Made by a program: the position numbers and the translations under genes. A stretch of 64,000 bases of DNA from positions 4,216,001 through 4,280,000 of the forward strand of contig NZ_BIFS01000001.1 of assembly GCF_003967555.1 (NCBI RefSeq), in the 5' to 3' direction. The number at the start of each line of letters is the position of its first letter. Position 1 is the first letter of the stretch. Positions 9,271-18,826 of the stretch are shown piece by piece. Source of the DNA: Dictyobacter kobayashii. GTDB lineage: Bacteria > Chloroflexota > Ktedonobacteria > Ktedonobacterales > Ktedonobacteraceae. Under the pieces are notes generated by a model, which worked only from the letters and a program-made list of their open reading frames with translations, searched no databases and had not been told where the DNA came from.

Positions 9271-10013
9271 GTTACTCCTCCTTTGGTGATGAACAAGTAG
9301 ACCGTTTTCATGAATTTCTCTAACAACAACAATGGAAGAGCAGTGCACGGGCGGGCGTGGTGTTGACTGCTCAGCTTTTAAATGACGGTCATGCTATATT
9401 ATGCAAGCATTGTTTGCTAAACTGCAAAATCAGCAATTCACCTGGCTAGCATCAGGTATTTTTAATTTGGAAGCCCTCATCTACCCATAATTTATTCACT
9501 TCACGCAATGTTTTCTGTAGAATAAGCCATATCAGCTACACCATCATACGCGAAGTTTTCCTCTCCTTTACGCCTTGTAAATTTATAAGCCTGTTTATGA
9601 TGGCGATAGGTGAATTTTTATAAATAATATAAATCATAGACCTGTGATGGATTGCCACGCGCTCAACCTGTCTTGCATATATTCGTAATAATATTTCTTA
9701 TGACCATCTTATGAACGAAATAGTCAAGAGCTGACTGGTTATGTCAGTCAGGATAGATGTATCGATGTCACATCCTGTGATCGAAATGAGAGGCTAGCGC
9801 CGCTGTTGTGATAATTTAGTGAGGACATATCTCTATGCTTTAGGCGAGAGATGATTTTTGCCGCTATGTTTACAATTAGATGAGCGTAGTTGCCTGGGAG
9901 GCTGATACGTTCCCTGCATTCCTGGTATGTAACAAATAGCCGGGCTGTGGTGGTAGCGGAGGTTCTAATTGCTTTTATCTGCATTGGGATAGCCGAGTAA
10001 GGGAGGAACGCTC
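9271..10013. other. long intergenic region between divergent genes
   Basis: About 740 bases between the CHRD-like gene and the universal stress protein. No recognisable coding signal; minus-strand open frames are short and lack ribosome sites. Moderately AT-rich, with no strong hairpin. GGGAGGAACGCTC just before 10014 is the ribosome site of the next gene. Confidence 0.45.
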
Positions 10014-10964
10014 ATGTTTCAACATATTCTTGTTTTGTTGGATGGCTCACAACGGGCTGAGCAAGCAATCGTTCTGGCTCAAAAGTTAAGTAGTCAGAAG
10101 CAGGTACGACTCTCATTGCTGTCTGTGATTGATCCTGAATCAAAAGATTTGCGGCTATCACTTTCAAATGTGTTTGATGATCTGTCGGCTGCCATCGAAG
10201 CTGAGGAAAAGCGGATCAGCGCATACCTGGCTCAGGTTGTCAAAAAATATCAGCTGATAGATGGTCAATGTCATTGCTATATCCAGCATGGGAGCGTTAT
10301 CCCCACCATTTTGCAAGCGATCAAAGAATTACAGTCTGACCTGGTAATTATGTGTAGCCATGGTCGGTCTGAGCGGCGTTCTACCCATCTGGGCAGCGTG
10401 GCGCAACAATTGACACGCCAGACTCCCGTTCCTCTGCTGGTCTTGAAAAATGGAGAAGCCATTCCTTCCAGTGCCTATCCCGATCAGCGTCGCCCTCTGC
10501 ATGCGATTGAAATCGCGGTGGCCCTGGATGGTACGGCAGATTCCGAACAGGCCATTCTCCCTGCAGCACAGCTGGTCTCAGCCATCGCGGCACCAAGCAA
10601 AGCGACTGTGCACTTAGTGCATGTCATCCCTTCAGAGCATGAGTCGATTGAAGAGGGTTTGCAGCTCATCAAACAGACGCCAGAATATAACCAGGCTTGC
10701 CGCTATGTGCATGAGCTTGAGCGGCGTTTGCAAGCAGAAGCTGGTGCCAGCTTGAATATCATGACCACTTCTTCTGTGTTCCCGGCCAGGGATATTCCTG
10801 CCGCGCTGACCTACTTTGCCGAGCAGCGCTATGGGAAAATTGCTGGTGGTAGCGATATGCTGGCCATGTATTCGCGTGGACGCCCCTCAAGAGATCGCTC
10901 GACCTACGGGCGCACCACTGAGATCACCATGAATAGCACGGATCGACCAATCCTGATCATTTAA
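10014..10964 (+). CDS. universal stress protein, two tandem UspA domains
   Basis: A 316-residue protein with two UspA folds. Domain 1 (residues 1-145) begins FQHILVLLDGSQRAEQAI and carries the ATP-binding-type loop in CSHGRSERRSTHLGSVAQQL. Domain 2 (about 163-316) begins IEIAVALDGTADSEQAI and ends with TYGRTTEITMNSTDRPILII. Tandem Usp proteins bind ATP or AMP and help cells survive stress or arrest. The second domain's G-rich loop (YSRGRPSRDRSTYGR) differs from the usual GSVAE form, so nucleotide binding there may be altered. GGGAGG sits 7 bases before the ATG, and a very strong terminator follows. Single-gene unit. Confidence 0.88.
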   Translation: MFQHILVLLDGSQRAEQAIVLAQKLSSQKQVRLSLLSVIDPESKDLRLSLSNVFDDLSAAIEAEEKRISAYLAQVVKKYQLIDGQCHCYIQHGSVIPTILQAIKELQSDLVIMCSHGRSERRSTHLGSVAQQLTRQTPVPLLVLKNGEAIPSSAYPDQRRPLHAIEIAVALDGTADSEQAILPAAQLVSAIAAPSKATVHLVHVIPSEHESIEEGLQLIKQTPEYNQACRYVHELERRLQAEAGASLNIMTTSSVFPARDIPAALTYFAEQRYGKIAGGSDMLAMYSRGRPSRDRSTYGRTTEITMNSTDRPILII

Positions 10965-10975
10965 TCCATAACGAA

Positions 10976-11040
10976 AGCGCTCAGATCGGGCCGGAATTGA
11001 TAGCGATTCCTAATTCCAGCCCGATCTGAGCGCTGTTTTT
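10976..11040 (+). terminator. strong rho-independent terminator
   Basis: Sixteen bases at 10976-10991 pair perfectly with 11019-11034. A second inner stem (GGAATT/AATTCC) extends the hairpin, and GTTTTTGTTT follows. It ends the universal stress protein transcript and stands before the convergent S41 peptidase. Confidence 0.85.
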
Positions 11041-11106
11041 GTTTATATATCTTTCTCAAAGCTAAATATTAATACTCAGGATAGCAATGGCCAGTTGATT
11101 ACATAC

Positions 11107-12045
11107 TTAATGGATGTCCGCCAGCGCCCTGCGATATGCGCTGTCCAAGGCCTCTTCCTGCGCCACAGGCAGATCAGGCTGTACGCCGCTGCCTTCCCAG
11201 TTTGTCCCGCTGATCGGATTAATTGCGCGCACGCTAGGAATAAAAGCTTCAAAGTACGCAGTAATGGGATAGCGCAATCCAGCGTGCGCGCCTCCACCAG
11301 TTGTCTCGCCAACTACCAGTGCACGTTTCAATTGCTGGAGATCGTAGGTGAATCCTTCTGCCGCTGAAAAGGTGTGCTGGCTGGTCAGGATATAAACGGG
11401 CTTATCCAGGTAGCGCGTGCCTGGAACATAAGGGAAGACCCAATACTGCTGTAACAGATCTTTCCTGCGATCGTAAAGGCCGTTGAGCTGGATCTGTTCG
11501 GCTTTAAAGGCATCAAAGAAATAGCTGCAAAGAAACTGGCTCATGAGCGCTTCACCACCACTATTGGTGCGTAGATCGATGATCAGAGCCTGGGTGTGGG
11601 CCAGAAAAATCATGGCGGCGCTCATACTCTCGCCTGCAAAGTGCGGATGCGCAAACTCATTGAATTGAAAATAGCCGATATTGCCATCCAGAATCTCGAC
11701 TTTTTTCAAGCCATAATTCTTTTTACTTTTCTGGCGTATCCTCTCAATCTCTTCTGGCGTGTAAGCTTCATTATCATCAATACGGGTTGAGATGCCAGCG
11801 GCCTGATAATAGAGGCGGAGGTGTTTATCATGGCTCACCGTGCGCAGGTGTTCAGTGATCGTCTGCGCCAGAATGTCACCATCATGTATGTCATTATAAG
11901 TTCCTGCGTCGAGGTGCTGGTGGAGAGCAGCCGCGATCTCCTGTGCCTTATCTGGAAACACATATTTCTCACCAATTTGTTGACTCAATCTTTCAATGAT
12001 CTCATGTGTAGAGAAGTGTTGTTGCGTTGTTTCAGTGTCCTGCAT
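11107..12045 (-). CDS. S41 family (tail-specific/IRBP-like) peptidase
   Basis: A serine peptidase of the C-terminal processing family, of the IRBP-like type without a clear PDZ domain. The N-terminal half is a helical cap with the HDKHLRLYY strand typical of the family. The core has LIIDLRTNSGGEA, and the nucleophile region TSQHTFSAAEGF holds the catalytic Ser, followed by LVVGETTGGGAH and the terminal SGVQPDLPV. I take the start at the ATG at 12045, 9 bases after GGAAGG, over the upstream in-frame ATG at 12063. There is no signal peptide, so it is either cytosolic or exported by another route. The downstream neighbour is convergent. Substrate unknown. Confidence 0.8.
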   Translation of the reverse strand: MQDTETTQQHFSTHEIIERLSQQIGEKYVFPDKAQEIAAALHQHLDAGTYNDIHDGDILAQTITEHLRTVSHDKHLRLYYQAAGISTRIDDNEAYTPEEIERIRQKSKKNYGLKKVEILDGNIGYFQFNEFAHPHFAGESMSAAMIFLAHTQALIIDLRTNSGGEALMSQFLCSYFFDAFKAEQIQLNGLYDRRKDLLQQYWVFPYVPGTRYLDKPVYILTSQHTFSAAEGFTYDLQQLKRALVVGETTGGGAHAGLRYPITAYFEAFIPSVRAINPISGTNWEGSGVQPDLPVAQEEALDSAYRRALADIH

Positions 12046-12078
12046 AAATAATTTCCTTCCCATCTTTGAGCATAAAAA

Positions 12079-12756
12079 TTAGAAGTGGACACGCAGGTCG
12101 GCGAAGCGGTCAATGGTCAGTAATTGTTTGTCCATAGGTGGAGCGGCAACCTCTTCATGTTCGAGTACCCAGGTCTGTGGATGCGGAACATAGATAGCGT
12201 TGAGTCCGGCGGCCAGGGCAGGATTGATGTCTGAGCGTGGTGAATTGCCAATCATCCAGGTCAGAGGGGGATGGAGCTCTAACTGCTCGATGAGCTGGTG
12301 ATACGTGTCAACGTTTTTCTCTGGCACGATCAACACATGGTTGAAAAGCTGCTCGATGCCCGAGCGCTCAATCTTCAATTGCTGCTCCTCCTGAACACCT
12401 TTGGTCAACAGCATAAGGTTATGGCGCGGCACTAGATATTCCAACGTCTCCTGCACACCATCCAATAATTGAAGCGGGTGCGAATGGATCTGTTCTCCAA
12501 GCTGGCGCACATATTGGAGCTGCTCCTCGTTGATCGTATCCTCTGCCAGTTGTTGGTAGGTGGCCAACAAGCTATTGGTAAAATTGGTGGCCCCATAACC
12601 CATCGTGCGCTCCGTCTCGTTGAGTACGGCGCGAACCTCTTCATGAGATAGATTGGAGTGATTGAGGAAGCTGATAAAATTATGAATGGCTTGCTCAAAG
12701 TACATATTATTTTCCCACAGTGTGTCATCAGCATCAATCAATAGATGTTGTCGCAT
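12079..12756 (-). CDS. HAD family hydrolase
   Basis: A 225-residue haloacid-dehalogenase-type phosphatase. Motif I is DADDTLW (nucleophile Asp at residue 8, acid Asp at 10), motif II the Thr of LLTKGV, motif III the Lys of VPEKN and motif IV GNSPRSDINPA. The cap is helical (subclass C1), as in phosphoglycolate-phosphatase or epoxide-hydrolase-like members. The start is the ATG at 12756 with AGGA upstream. The open frame runs on to 12951, but that extension is only a translation of the palindromic repeat. It lies 33 bases upstream of the S41 gene on the same strand, so the two may share a transcript. Substrate unknown. Confidence 0.82.
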   Translation of the reverse strand: MRQHLLIDADDTLWENNMYFEQAIHNFISFLNHSNLSHEEVRAVLNETERTMGYGATNFTNSLLATYQQLAEDTINEEQLQYVRQLGEQIHSHPLQLLDGVQETLEYLVPRHNLMLLTKGVQEEQQLKIERSGIEQLFNHVLIVPEKNVDTYHQLIEQLELHPPLTWMIGNSPRSDINPALAAGLNAIYVPHPQTWVLEHEEVAAPPMDKQLLTIDRFADLRVHF

Positions 12757-12860
12757 TATTTTCCTGTTTCTTTCTGGTATCCATACCCAATTGCTGAGAA
12801 AGTTATACGTATAACTTATATTATACACGACAGAGCTCAAGCATGTCAAAACAATAAACA

Positions 12861-12954
12861 GGTGTGGAGTGTGTTTGGTGGGCGGCCGCAGCCGCCCACC
12901 AAACACACTCCACCCTCCCAATCCCGCGCAGCAGACGCCAAAGAGGAACATGAA
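12861..12954. repeat. palindromic repeat, family 1, copy A
   Basis: A perfect 23-bp stem (12864-12886 with 12891-12913, loop CGCA) begins GTGGAGTGTGT. It is followed by a tail, to about 12954, that matches the two copies at 39.7-40.0 kb (GACGCCAAAGAG then AACATGAA). The stem sequence differs from the other copies while pairing is kept. Lies between uxaE and the HAD gene. Confidence 0.75.
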
Positions 12955-13010
12955 AAAGCCCTGAAGGGTCGCCCCGGCAATTATCGGGGCGACCCTTCAG
13001 GGCTTTGCGT
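12951..13010 (-). terminator. rho-independent terminator of the uronate operon
   Basis: A perfect 22-bp stem (12955-12976 with 12985-13006) with an 8-base loop lies just beyond the uxaE stop and continues directly from repeat copy A. On the minus strand the stem ends in a short T run (TTT of the stem plus TT). It should end the Gfo/Idh-uxaC-uxaE transcript. Confidence 0.75.
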
Positions 13011-13018
13011 GTTATCTT

Positions 13019-14458
13019 TTATTTTTGGCGCTTGAACGCCTCCAGGTGCTTGTCGAAGTGGCGCTGAATATAGGTGTAGTAGGCAGGCAGGTTGGCGTGC
13101 AAGATACGTTGCAGGTCGCTGCCGTAGGTGTCGAGTACCGAGCCGAAAGTTACATGCAGTACCTGGCGCGGAGCAAATTGATTGAGCAGCTCGGGGAGTT
13201 GCTCATCCGTTAATTGCTCGGCTGGCAGCGTTTCTTCCAGCCTGGCGGAAACGTGATAGGTGCGGCGATCTGTTTCATAGCGACTGCGCGTGAAGTCCCA
13301 GATTTCGCGGAACAGTGGGCGATCTATGGATGCGATCAGGCGCAATGCCTCCAGATAGCTGGTGCCAGCCGTTTTAAGGTGGACAAGTCCATTGGTTGCG
13401 GGCACGGCGATTGGATAGACCTCGAACTTATCGGAGCCCGTATGCAGGCTGAGCTTATAGCTATTGTCGAAGTGGCGCATGATGCTGGCGTGCCCATTAA
13501 TGTTCTGGGTCAGCTCGTTGAGGTCACCGATATAGCCGACGCCCTTTTCAAAGCGTCCGGCGAAGCGCGGCGCCAGGCTGACAAACGGTACCTGCAGGCG
13601 TTTGAGCTCAGCGGCTATATAGAAATGCTCCAGCAGGGCTGTCGTGGTTCCGGTCTCATCCACGGACATCTCCATTTCAAAGGGACGCTGCCCCTGGAGT
13701 TCTTGCAGGCGCCTGGCCATGCGTGCTGTATGGGCGACGGCCCCGCCATATTTGGCCAGGGCTTTGTATAGCTCATGCTGGTTAAAGGTGAGCGTACGGT
13801 CGTCCAGCTCAACGGAGCGTTGATAGCGCTCGATAGTCTCTGCCAGGGTCGTTTGTAGATCGGCCCACGGTAGCCGGGCGACCTTACGTTGTAGGGTCTC
13901 CTCATCGTCGGTTTCGACGGCGTCATCTACATACTCTCCCGGATCGATGGTATAGAAGGTATAGCCAGCATCCACAAAAGGAGGTATATCTTCCAGTGTC
14001 TTCAAATGGTCGGCGTCGGCTCCCCAGGGCTCGTGCCAGCCAGCCTCGAAGGCTCCCCACATGGCATCATCCACCACTTCCTGTGGTGTACGCCCGGTAC
14101 GACTGTTTTCACGCACTGATTGCTGGGCATAGATCGGGGCCACACCTGTGCCGCGTGTTGCCAGCACATGGCCTGGCGTGGCGATGCCCAGTCGGTCGCC
14201 AAAGCCGGCCGAGGTTTGCAATCCCAATACTGCCGGCTGGAGCCACGGTAGGCGCTGACGTAAGACAGCCGCATTATGGGCCGAGTGTGGGCCGATCAAG
14301 CTACCATCGGCCAGCGTATCGCCCTCAAAGCCCTCGGTTGTGCCCCGGACCAGTAGCTGGCTCTCGCCGGGTTTATCGCTGTTGACCAGAGCATAGGCCG
14401 TACCATCCCGTTCGGTCACCGACTCTGAGATCTGCGTAAATGGCTGTTGCTCAAACAT
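13019..14458 (-). CDS. uxaE: tagaturonate epimerase family protein (UxaE-like)
   Basis: A 479-residue protein that I recognise as the tagaturonate/fructuronate epimerase family first described in Thermotoga. It converts D-tagaturonate to D-fructuronate, linking galacturonate to the glucuronate branch. Visible blocks that fit the family include the central FVDAGYTFYTIDPGEYVDD, the acidic EMEMSVDETGTTTALLEHFY, the VSLAPRFAGRFEKGVGY segment, and HTGSDKFEVYP near the C-terminus, which has His and Asp suited to metal binding. GGAGGGATAACA precedes the ATG. The gap to uxaC is 2 bases, so it is translated as part of the same operon. The pairing with uxaC strongly supports the role. The terminator at 12951-13010 follows. 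Confidence 0.85.
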   Translation of the reverse strand: MFEQQPFTQISESVTERDGTAYALVNSDKPGESQLLVRGTTEGFEGDTLADGSLIGPHSAHNAAVLRQRLPWLQPAVLGLQTSAGFGDRLGIATPGHVLATRGTGVAPIYAQQSVRENSRTGRTPQEVVDDAMWGAFEAGWHEPWGADADHLKTLEDIPPFVDAGYTFYTIDPGEYVDDAVETDDEETLQRKVARLPWADLQTTLAETIERYQRSVELDDRTLTFNQHELYKALAKYGGAVAHTARMARRLQELQGQRPFEMEMSVDETGTTTALLEHFYIAAELKRLQVPFVSLAPRFAGRFEKGVGYIGDLNELTQNINGHASIMRHFDNSYKLSLHTGSDKFEVYPIAVPATNGLVHLKTAGTSYLEALRLIASIDRPLFREIWDFTRSRYETDRRTYHVSARLEETLPAEQLTDEQLPELLNQFAPRQVLHVTFGSVLDTYGSDLQRILHANLPAYYTYIQRHFDKHLEAFKRQK

Positions 14459-14460
14459 TG

Positions 14461-15872
14461 TTATCCCTCCAGTTTGTAGCTGCGCTTCGCCAGGCGATAA
14501 GCCAGGTCGATACTCATCTCGTGGGCATCCTCTTCATCCACGATGCCTTCTACTACCAGTCCTGCCAGCCAATCCGCGCTGACACGGCGCCAGACATCGT
14601 GGCGGGCCGGGATAGAGGGATAGGCGCGGGTATCATCGTTAAAGCCTGCTGTATTGTAGATACCCGCCGTCTCCACCACGTTGGCGAAGTAGCGACGCAT
14701 GCCCAGGATGCTATCAAAGAACCACCAGGGCGGGCCCAGTCGTAGTGCTGGATAGTGACCGGCCAGGGGGGCCAGTTCGCGGCTATAGGTCGTTTCATCT
14801 AGATTGAAGAGGATCAGCGAGAGGCGTGGATCGCGTCCGAACAGATCGAGCAGCGGCTTGAAGTTATGGGTGAACTCGCTGCTGGTTGGGATATCGGCTC
14901 CCATATCGCGGCCAAAGCGCGTGAGCAGGTCTGGATTGTGATCGCGCGAACTGCCGATGTGGATCTGCATGACCAATCCGTCCTCCACACTCATGCGGGC
15001 CAGTTCGATCAGCATATGCCCGGTAAAGCGGCGGGCATCCTCCGCGCTGGCCTCGTCTTTCAAGGCACGCTGAAAGATCGCATCCGCTTCGTGCGCGCTT
15101 AGCCGCGCGGTATAGGCACTCTGGGCCGCGTGATCGGTGGCGGTCGCTCCCAGCTCTTTAAAGAAGCGGCGTCTTTGCTCCAGGGCGGTCAGGTAGGTCC
15201 GATAATCAGAGACATCTACACCTGAGACCTGGCTGAGCAGGCGAATCTGTTCTGCGAAGCCCGGTTGGATATTAACCACAGCATCGGGGCGGAAGGTGGG
15301 GATCATACGGCCATGCCAGTCGGAAGCGCGCAGTTTCTGGTGTTCTTCCAGTTCTGAGGTCGCGGCATCGGTGGTAGCCAGCACCTCGATTTGAAAGCGC
15401 TCAAACAAGCGTCGAGGCTGGAAGTCTGGTTGTTTGAGTCGTTCAGCCAGCGCATCATAAATAGTTTGTGCATTGGCCGAATTGATTTTCTGTTCAATGC
15501 CAAAGATATCTTGCAGCTCATCCCGCAGCCAGAGGCTGGTCGGGGTGCCACGGAACAGGTACCAATGGTCACAGACCGTTTGCCAGATTTTGCGATGATC
15601 GTTCTCTGTGGCGCCCCATCGCGCCTGCGGATGCCGAGCTCTTCGAGCGTTATTCCTTGAGAATAGAGCATGCGAAAGACATAGTGGTCTGGAATAATCA
15701 GCAGATCCACCGGGGTACCCCAGTTATAGTGTTCGCTGGCCAGCAGGCGCGGGTCCACATGTCCATGGGGACAAATCAGAGGCAGCTCTTTTACCTGTGC
15801 ATAGAGCATACGTGCGATATTTCGTTGTGCTGGATCGCCTGCGAAGTAGCGGTCGTCTCGTATTTGGGCCAT
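14461..15872 (-). CDS. uxaC: glucuronate/uronate isomerase UxaC, frameshifted
   Basis: Converts D-glucuronate to D-fructuronate and D-galacturonate to D-tagaturonate in the cytosol. The fold is an amidohydrolase-like barrel. The N-terminal frame (from 15872) holds the metal motif CPHGHVDPRLLA. The C-terminal frame carries the GRMIPTFRPDAVVN block and QIHIGSSRDHNP. The frames meet at the run of four C (15614-15617, plus strand), after which the true reading continues KIWQTVCDHWYLFRGTP. One added base gives about 470 residues, the usual length. GAGAGGGAAAA precedes the ATG. It lies 17 bases after the Gfo/Idh gene and 2 before uxaE. The break is probably a base-calling error. Confidence 0.88.
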
Positions 15873-15889
15873 TTTTCCCTCTCTTTGTA

Positions 15890-17209
15890 CTACTGTGCCG
15901 CTTTGTCAGGCAGGTGGAAAAGATCAGCAATTTTTATCAATTGACCTGTCTGCATTGACTGATTGGCGGCGATTCCTACCAGGATTGAGGCGGCACCATC
16001 GATGTGTGACGCTGCCCGTCGATATGGATCTGCCGGGGGCTCGGGTGAAAATAAGTGTTCCAGCAATACCGGGTCCCCACCACCATGGCCTCCAACAGAT
16101 GCCGGTACTTCTACAGTATATGGTACACCAAACATCGGAAAGATGCGGATGTTCGTAGATTTGAAGGGTCCCTTGCTGGCACTCTCTTTACCTTCCCCAT
16201 CGTTTTGAAGCTGGTGGATATTCTCGACGATATCCATTTCCAAGCGCCCTTTGGTGCCGGTGATGGCGACGCGTAAGCCTTCCCAGGGAGAGTAAGCGAT
16301 CAGTGAGTAGGAGAGCAGGACGCCATTCTGGTAGCGGGCGATGACGCGCATGGTATCCTCGATCGTGATCGGTTCACCAAAGACGTTGCGATCGCGCAGG
16401 TAGCCGCTCTCTTCTTCTGCATCCAGATAGAGCCCATGGAGCACCGGATTGCTCTCGAGTGTGAGTGCGAACGGATCATGATCTGCCGCGGGAACCCCGG
16501 TATAGCGCTTATAGTCATAGTGCTCGCCACGCGCCTCGGCGTTGTGTTTGCCATAGAACTGCAGAGCGCCCATGGCGAAGACCTCGCTGGGATAGGTGTC
16601 GAGCCACCAGTTGACCAGGTCAAAATGGTGGGTTGCTTTATGCACAAGCAGGCCACCACTATTCTGTTTCTCGCGATGCCAGCGGCGGAAGTAGTCTGCG
16701 CCATGTCTGGTATCCAGTAGCCAGGCGAAATCCATTGCCAGCGGCTTACCGATCACACCCTTCATCAACTGCTCACGGAAGAGGGTGTAGGCTGGCGTAT
16801 AGCGATAGTTGAAGCTAACGCGCAGGGAGCGCCCTGTACGCTCCTGCGTGTGGATGATGGCCTGCATCTTCTCGATGTCGGTCGTCATTGGTTTTTCCGT
16901 GATAACATCACAGCCCAATTCCATGGCCCGCACAATATAGAGGTGATGGGTGCTATCCATGGTCGTGACAATGACTGTATCTGGCCGCGTCTCGCGGATC
17001 ATTTGCTCAAACTGTGCGGCCGGGTAGGTCGGCAGTGGTGCTTGATTAGTGCTGTCCTGGATGCGCTGATTATGCCAATCCATACGGACCTGGCTAAGGT
17101 CACAGAGCGCCACCAGATCCCCCACCTCCTGATAAGGGCCGATCAGGGCATCAATGAACATGCGTGAGCGCGAGCCTGTACCAACCAGGGCATAACGTTT
17201 TTTGTGCAT
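15890..17209 (-). CDS. Gfo/Idh/MocA family oxidoreductase
   Basis: A 439-residue NAD(P)-dependent sugar or sugar-acid dehydrogenase. The N-terminal Rossmann domain starts YALVGTGSRSRMF; the EKP signature (ITEKPMTTD, residues about 109-117) marks the family's catalytic Lys. The second domain has GGLLVHKATHHFDLVNWW, which supplies the His-x3-Asp pair seen in this family. A long insertion (about 225-290) makes it larger than the typical 340-380. It is first in an operon with uxaC and uxaE, under a promoter with a LacI-type operator. It probably oxidises or reduces a hexuronate-derived compound; which one cannot be told. Confidence 0.82.
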   Translation of the reverse strand: MHKKRYALVGTGSRSRMFIDALIGPYQEVGDLVALCDLSQVRMDWHNQRIQDSTNQAPLPTYPAAQFEQMIRETRPDTVIVTTMDSTHHLYIVRAMELGCDVITEKPMTTDIEKMQAIIHTQERTGRSLRVSFNYRYTPAYTLFREQLMKGVIGKPLAMDFAWLLDTRHGADYFRRWHREKQNSGGLLVHKATHHFDLVNWWLDTYPSEVFAMGALQFYGKHNAEARGEHYDYKRYTGVPAADHDPFALTLESNPVLHGLYLDAEEESGYLRDRNVFGEPITIEDTMRVIARYQNGVLLSYSLIAYSPWEGLRVAITGTKGRLEMDIVENIHQLQNDGEGKESASKGPFKSTNIRIFPMFGVPYTVEVPASVGGHGGGDPVLLEHLFSPEPPADPYRRAASHIDGAASILVGIAANQSMQTGQLIKIADLFHLPDKAAQ

Positions 17210-17255
17210 TTTTTGCCTTGCCTCTCTATCTACAATAATTTTTGTTGTTGTTGAA

Positions 17256-17290
17256 TGTGACCGGTAACATTATAGTTATGTACCATAACG
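17256..17290 (-). promoter_or_regulatory. promoter and LacI-type operator of the uronate operon
   Basis: On the minus strand TTGTTA (17291-17296 region) is followed 16 bases later by TATAAT (17269-17274). The 14-bp near-palindrome TGTGACCGGTAACA (17256-17269) begins directly at the -10 and covers the start point, the ideal place for repression. It has the central CG typical of LacI-family operators and resembles the second site at 17376-17389. Confidence 0.65.
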
Positions 17291-17347
17291 TAACAAAAAT
17301 CAAGTAAAGCTTGCCGCGATAAATCTTATTAGCGACTAATAGTAGTA

Positions 17348-17389
17348 TTGACATGCAAGGGTGATTTAGCTATACTGTGACCGCTCACA
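17348..17389 (+). promoter_or_regulatory. promoter and operator of the lacI-type gene
   Basis: TTGACA (17348-17353), a 17-base spacer and TATACT (17371-17376) form a near-consensus housekeeping promoter. The palindrome TGTGACCGCTCACA (17376-17389) overlaps the start point. This predicts that the repressor limits its own synthesis. It shares TGTGACCG and the CACA or AACA end with the operon-side site. Confidence 0.7.
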
Positions 17390-17512
17390 TCCCTATTATA
17401 AAATCGACATTTACAGACTGAAATGTTAGCGCTGTTGTTTAAGCCAGGGGGGATTGATCGGCATGGACGTGATAGCTATCACGAGCTTGTCTGAGAGATG
17501 GTTGGTCATGAG

Positions 17513-18519
17513 ATGGGTGTAAGGAAGAAGAAAAATACTATTCGCGATGTGGCGAAGCTTGCCGGCGTCTCTTATCAGACCGTATCGCGGGTGATGAATG
17601 AGAGTGAGAGCGTTGCCGAAGAGACGCGCAAGCGTGTGTTGCAGGCAATGAGGGAACTGGATTTTGTGCCCAGCAAAGTAGCCCAGATGTTGAATACCCA
17701 CCAATCGCATACCCTGGAACTGATCGTAGTGAATATTCGTCAGGGGGGCGCTTCGCGGAATCGATCAAAAGCATGGCCCTGGCCGCGCGCGATGCTGGCT
17801 ACGATCTGCTGGTCACAATGACAGAGATTGAAAAGCTTGGCGTCGCCCTGGGGAATGCCGCGGCCCGCCTGGTGGATGGGGTCATCATGCATGCCCCATC
17901 TTTGCATATCAGCGATGAACGGCTTCTGGAGCTTTGTGGAGGCATGCCACTCGTGCGACGCGATTATGTCCCTGACTCAAAGCTGGCCTGGATTGGTTTT
18001 GACCAGCTCTATGCCACGCGGATGGCCGTAGAATATCTAATCCAGCTTGGGCATCGTCAGATCGCGGCCATTCCACCATCATTAGATCTGATCAACGGGC
18101 ATTGGCGCCATACCATATGGCGAGAGACCCTGTTGCGCCATGGCCTGCAGCCCGGACCGCTGTGCGCGGCCCAGTATACCTTTCGCGCTGGCTATGAGGC
18201 TATGCAGCAGCTGTTAGCGAGTGGTCAGCCTTTTACAGCGGTGATGGTAGGTTCTGACACCATGGCCCTGGGAGCTATCCGCGCCCTGCGCGAGCATGGC
18301 CTACGCATACCTGCCGATGTCTCAGTCATCAGCTTTGATAATGCCGAACTGGCCGCCTTTATGGAACCACCGCTGACTACCATCGATTTTAACTTCGGCC
18401 AGCAGGATGCTATGGCCGTGAAATACCTCATCGAAATACTCAATAATCCAGACATGAAACTGCATCAGCGTATATTGCTACCGGACCTGGTTGTGCGTGA
18501 AAGTACCGCGCTGAATTAG
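17513..18519 (+). CDS. LacI family transcriptional regulator, frameshifted
   Basis: Probably represses the divergent uronate operon and releases it when a uronate intermediate binds. The helix-turn-helix is TIRDVAKLAGVSYQTVSRVM with the hinge helix VPSKVAQMLN. The periplasmic-binding-like effector domain runs from AESIKSMALAARDAGYDLL to the end, with VMVGSDTMALGAIRAL and VSVISFDNAELA as typical blocks. The first frame is lost at the G6 run (17743-17748); one more G joins the halves into about 335 residues, standard for the family. ATG is possible at 17498 or 17513, neither with a strong ribosome site. I prefer 17513, which starts closer to the helix-turn-helix. Confidence 0.85.
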
Positions 18520-18599
18520 CCACTGGGCGCGCGGCAGAGCAATCTGTGGCTTCCAAAGGATAAGAGAATGCGTCTTATTCCCATCATCATAGAAGCGTG

Positions 18600-18720
18600 T
18601 CGTGCTTGTGTGGACGTGCGCTGGCGCGCCCGAGCTTTTTTTCTTGTATGGTGCAAAAAGTGCGCACAGCGCACTTTTTGCACCATACAAGAAGACTTCT
18701 TGAGCGCCTTTGGCGCTCAA
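18600..18720. repeat. palindromic repeat, family 2, copy A (box plus long hairpin)
   Basis: The box GACGTGCGCTGGCGCGCCCG (from 18613) is followed at 18641-18693 by a perfect 25-bp stem with a 3-base loop, then a 9-bp hairpin (18700-18720). The box recurs near 29.77 and 56.06 kb. It sits between the convergent lacI-type and modA genes, so the hairpins probably terminate both transcripts. Confidence 0.7.
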
Positions 18721-18826
18721 ACTCAGGCGTGAAGAGCGCGGAGATCATGAGGATAAGACACATTCTGAGAAAACATGCTGCTTATCCTACGTGCTGCTTA
18801 TCCTTTGGTAACTGGAACCGGGTAGT

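Noticed and set aside
8381..9289. Plus-strand open frames opposite the CHRD-like gene
   Set aside because: They are shadows of the Ala/Thr-rich codons on the real minus-strand gene.
12757..12951. N-terminal extension of the HAD protein by 65 residues
   Set aside because: The extra residues are a translation of the palindromic repeat. The ATG at 12756 has its own ribosome site and begins the DxD motif correctly.
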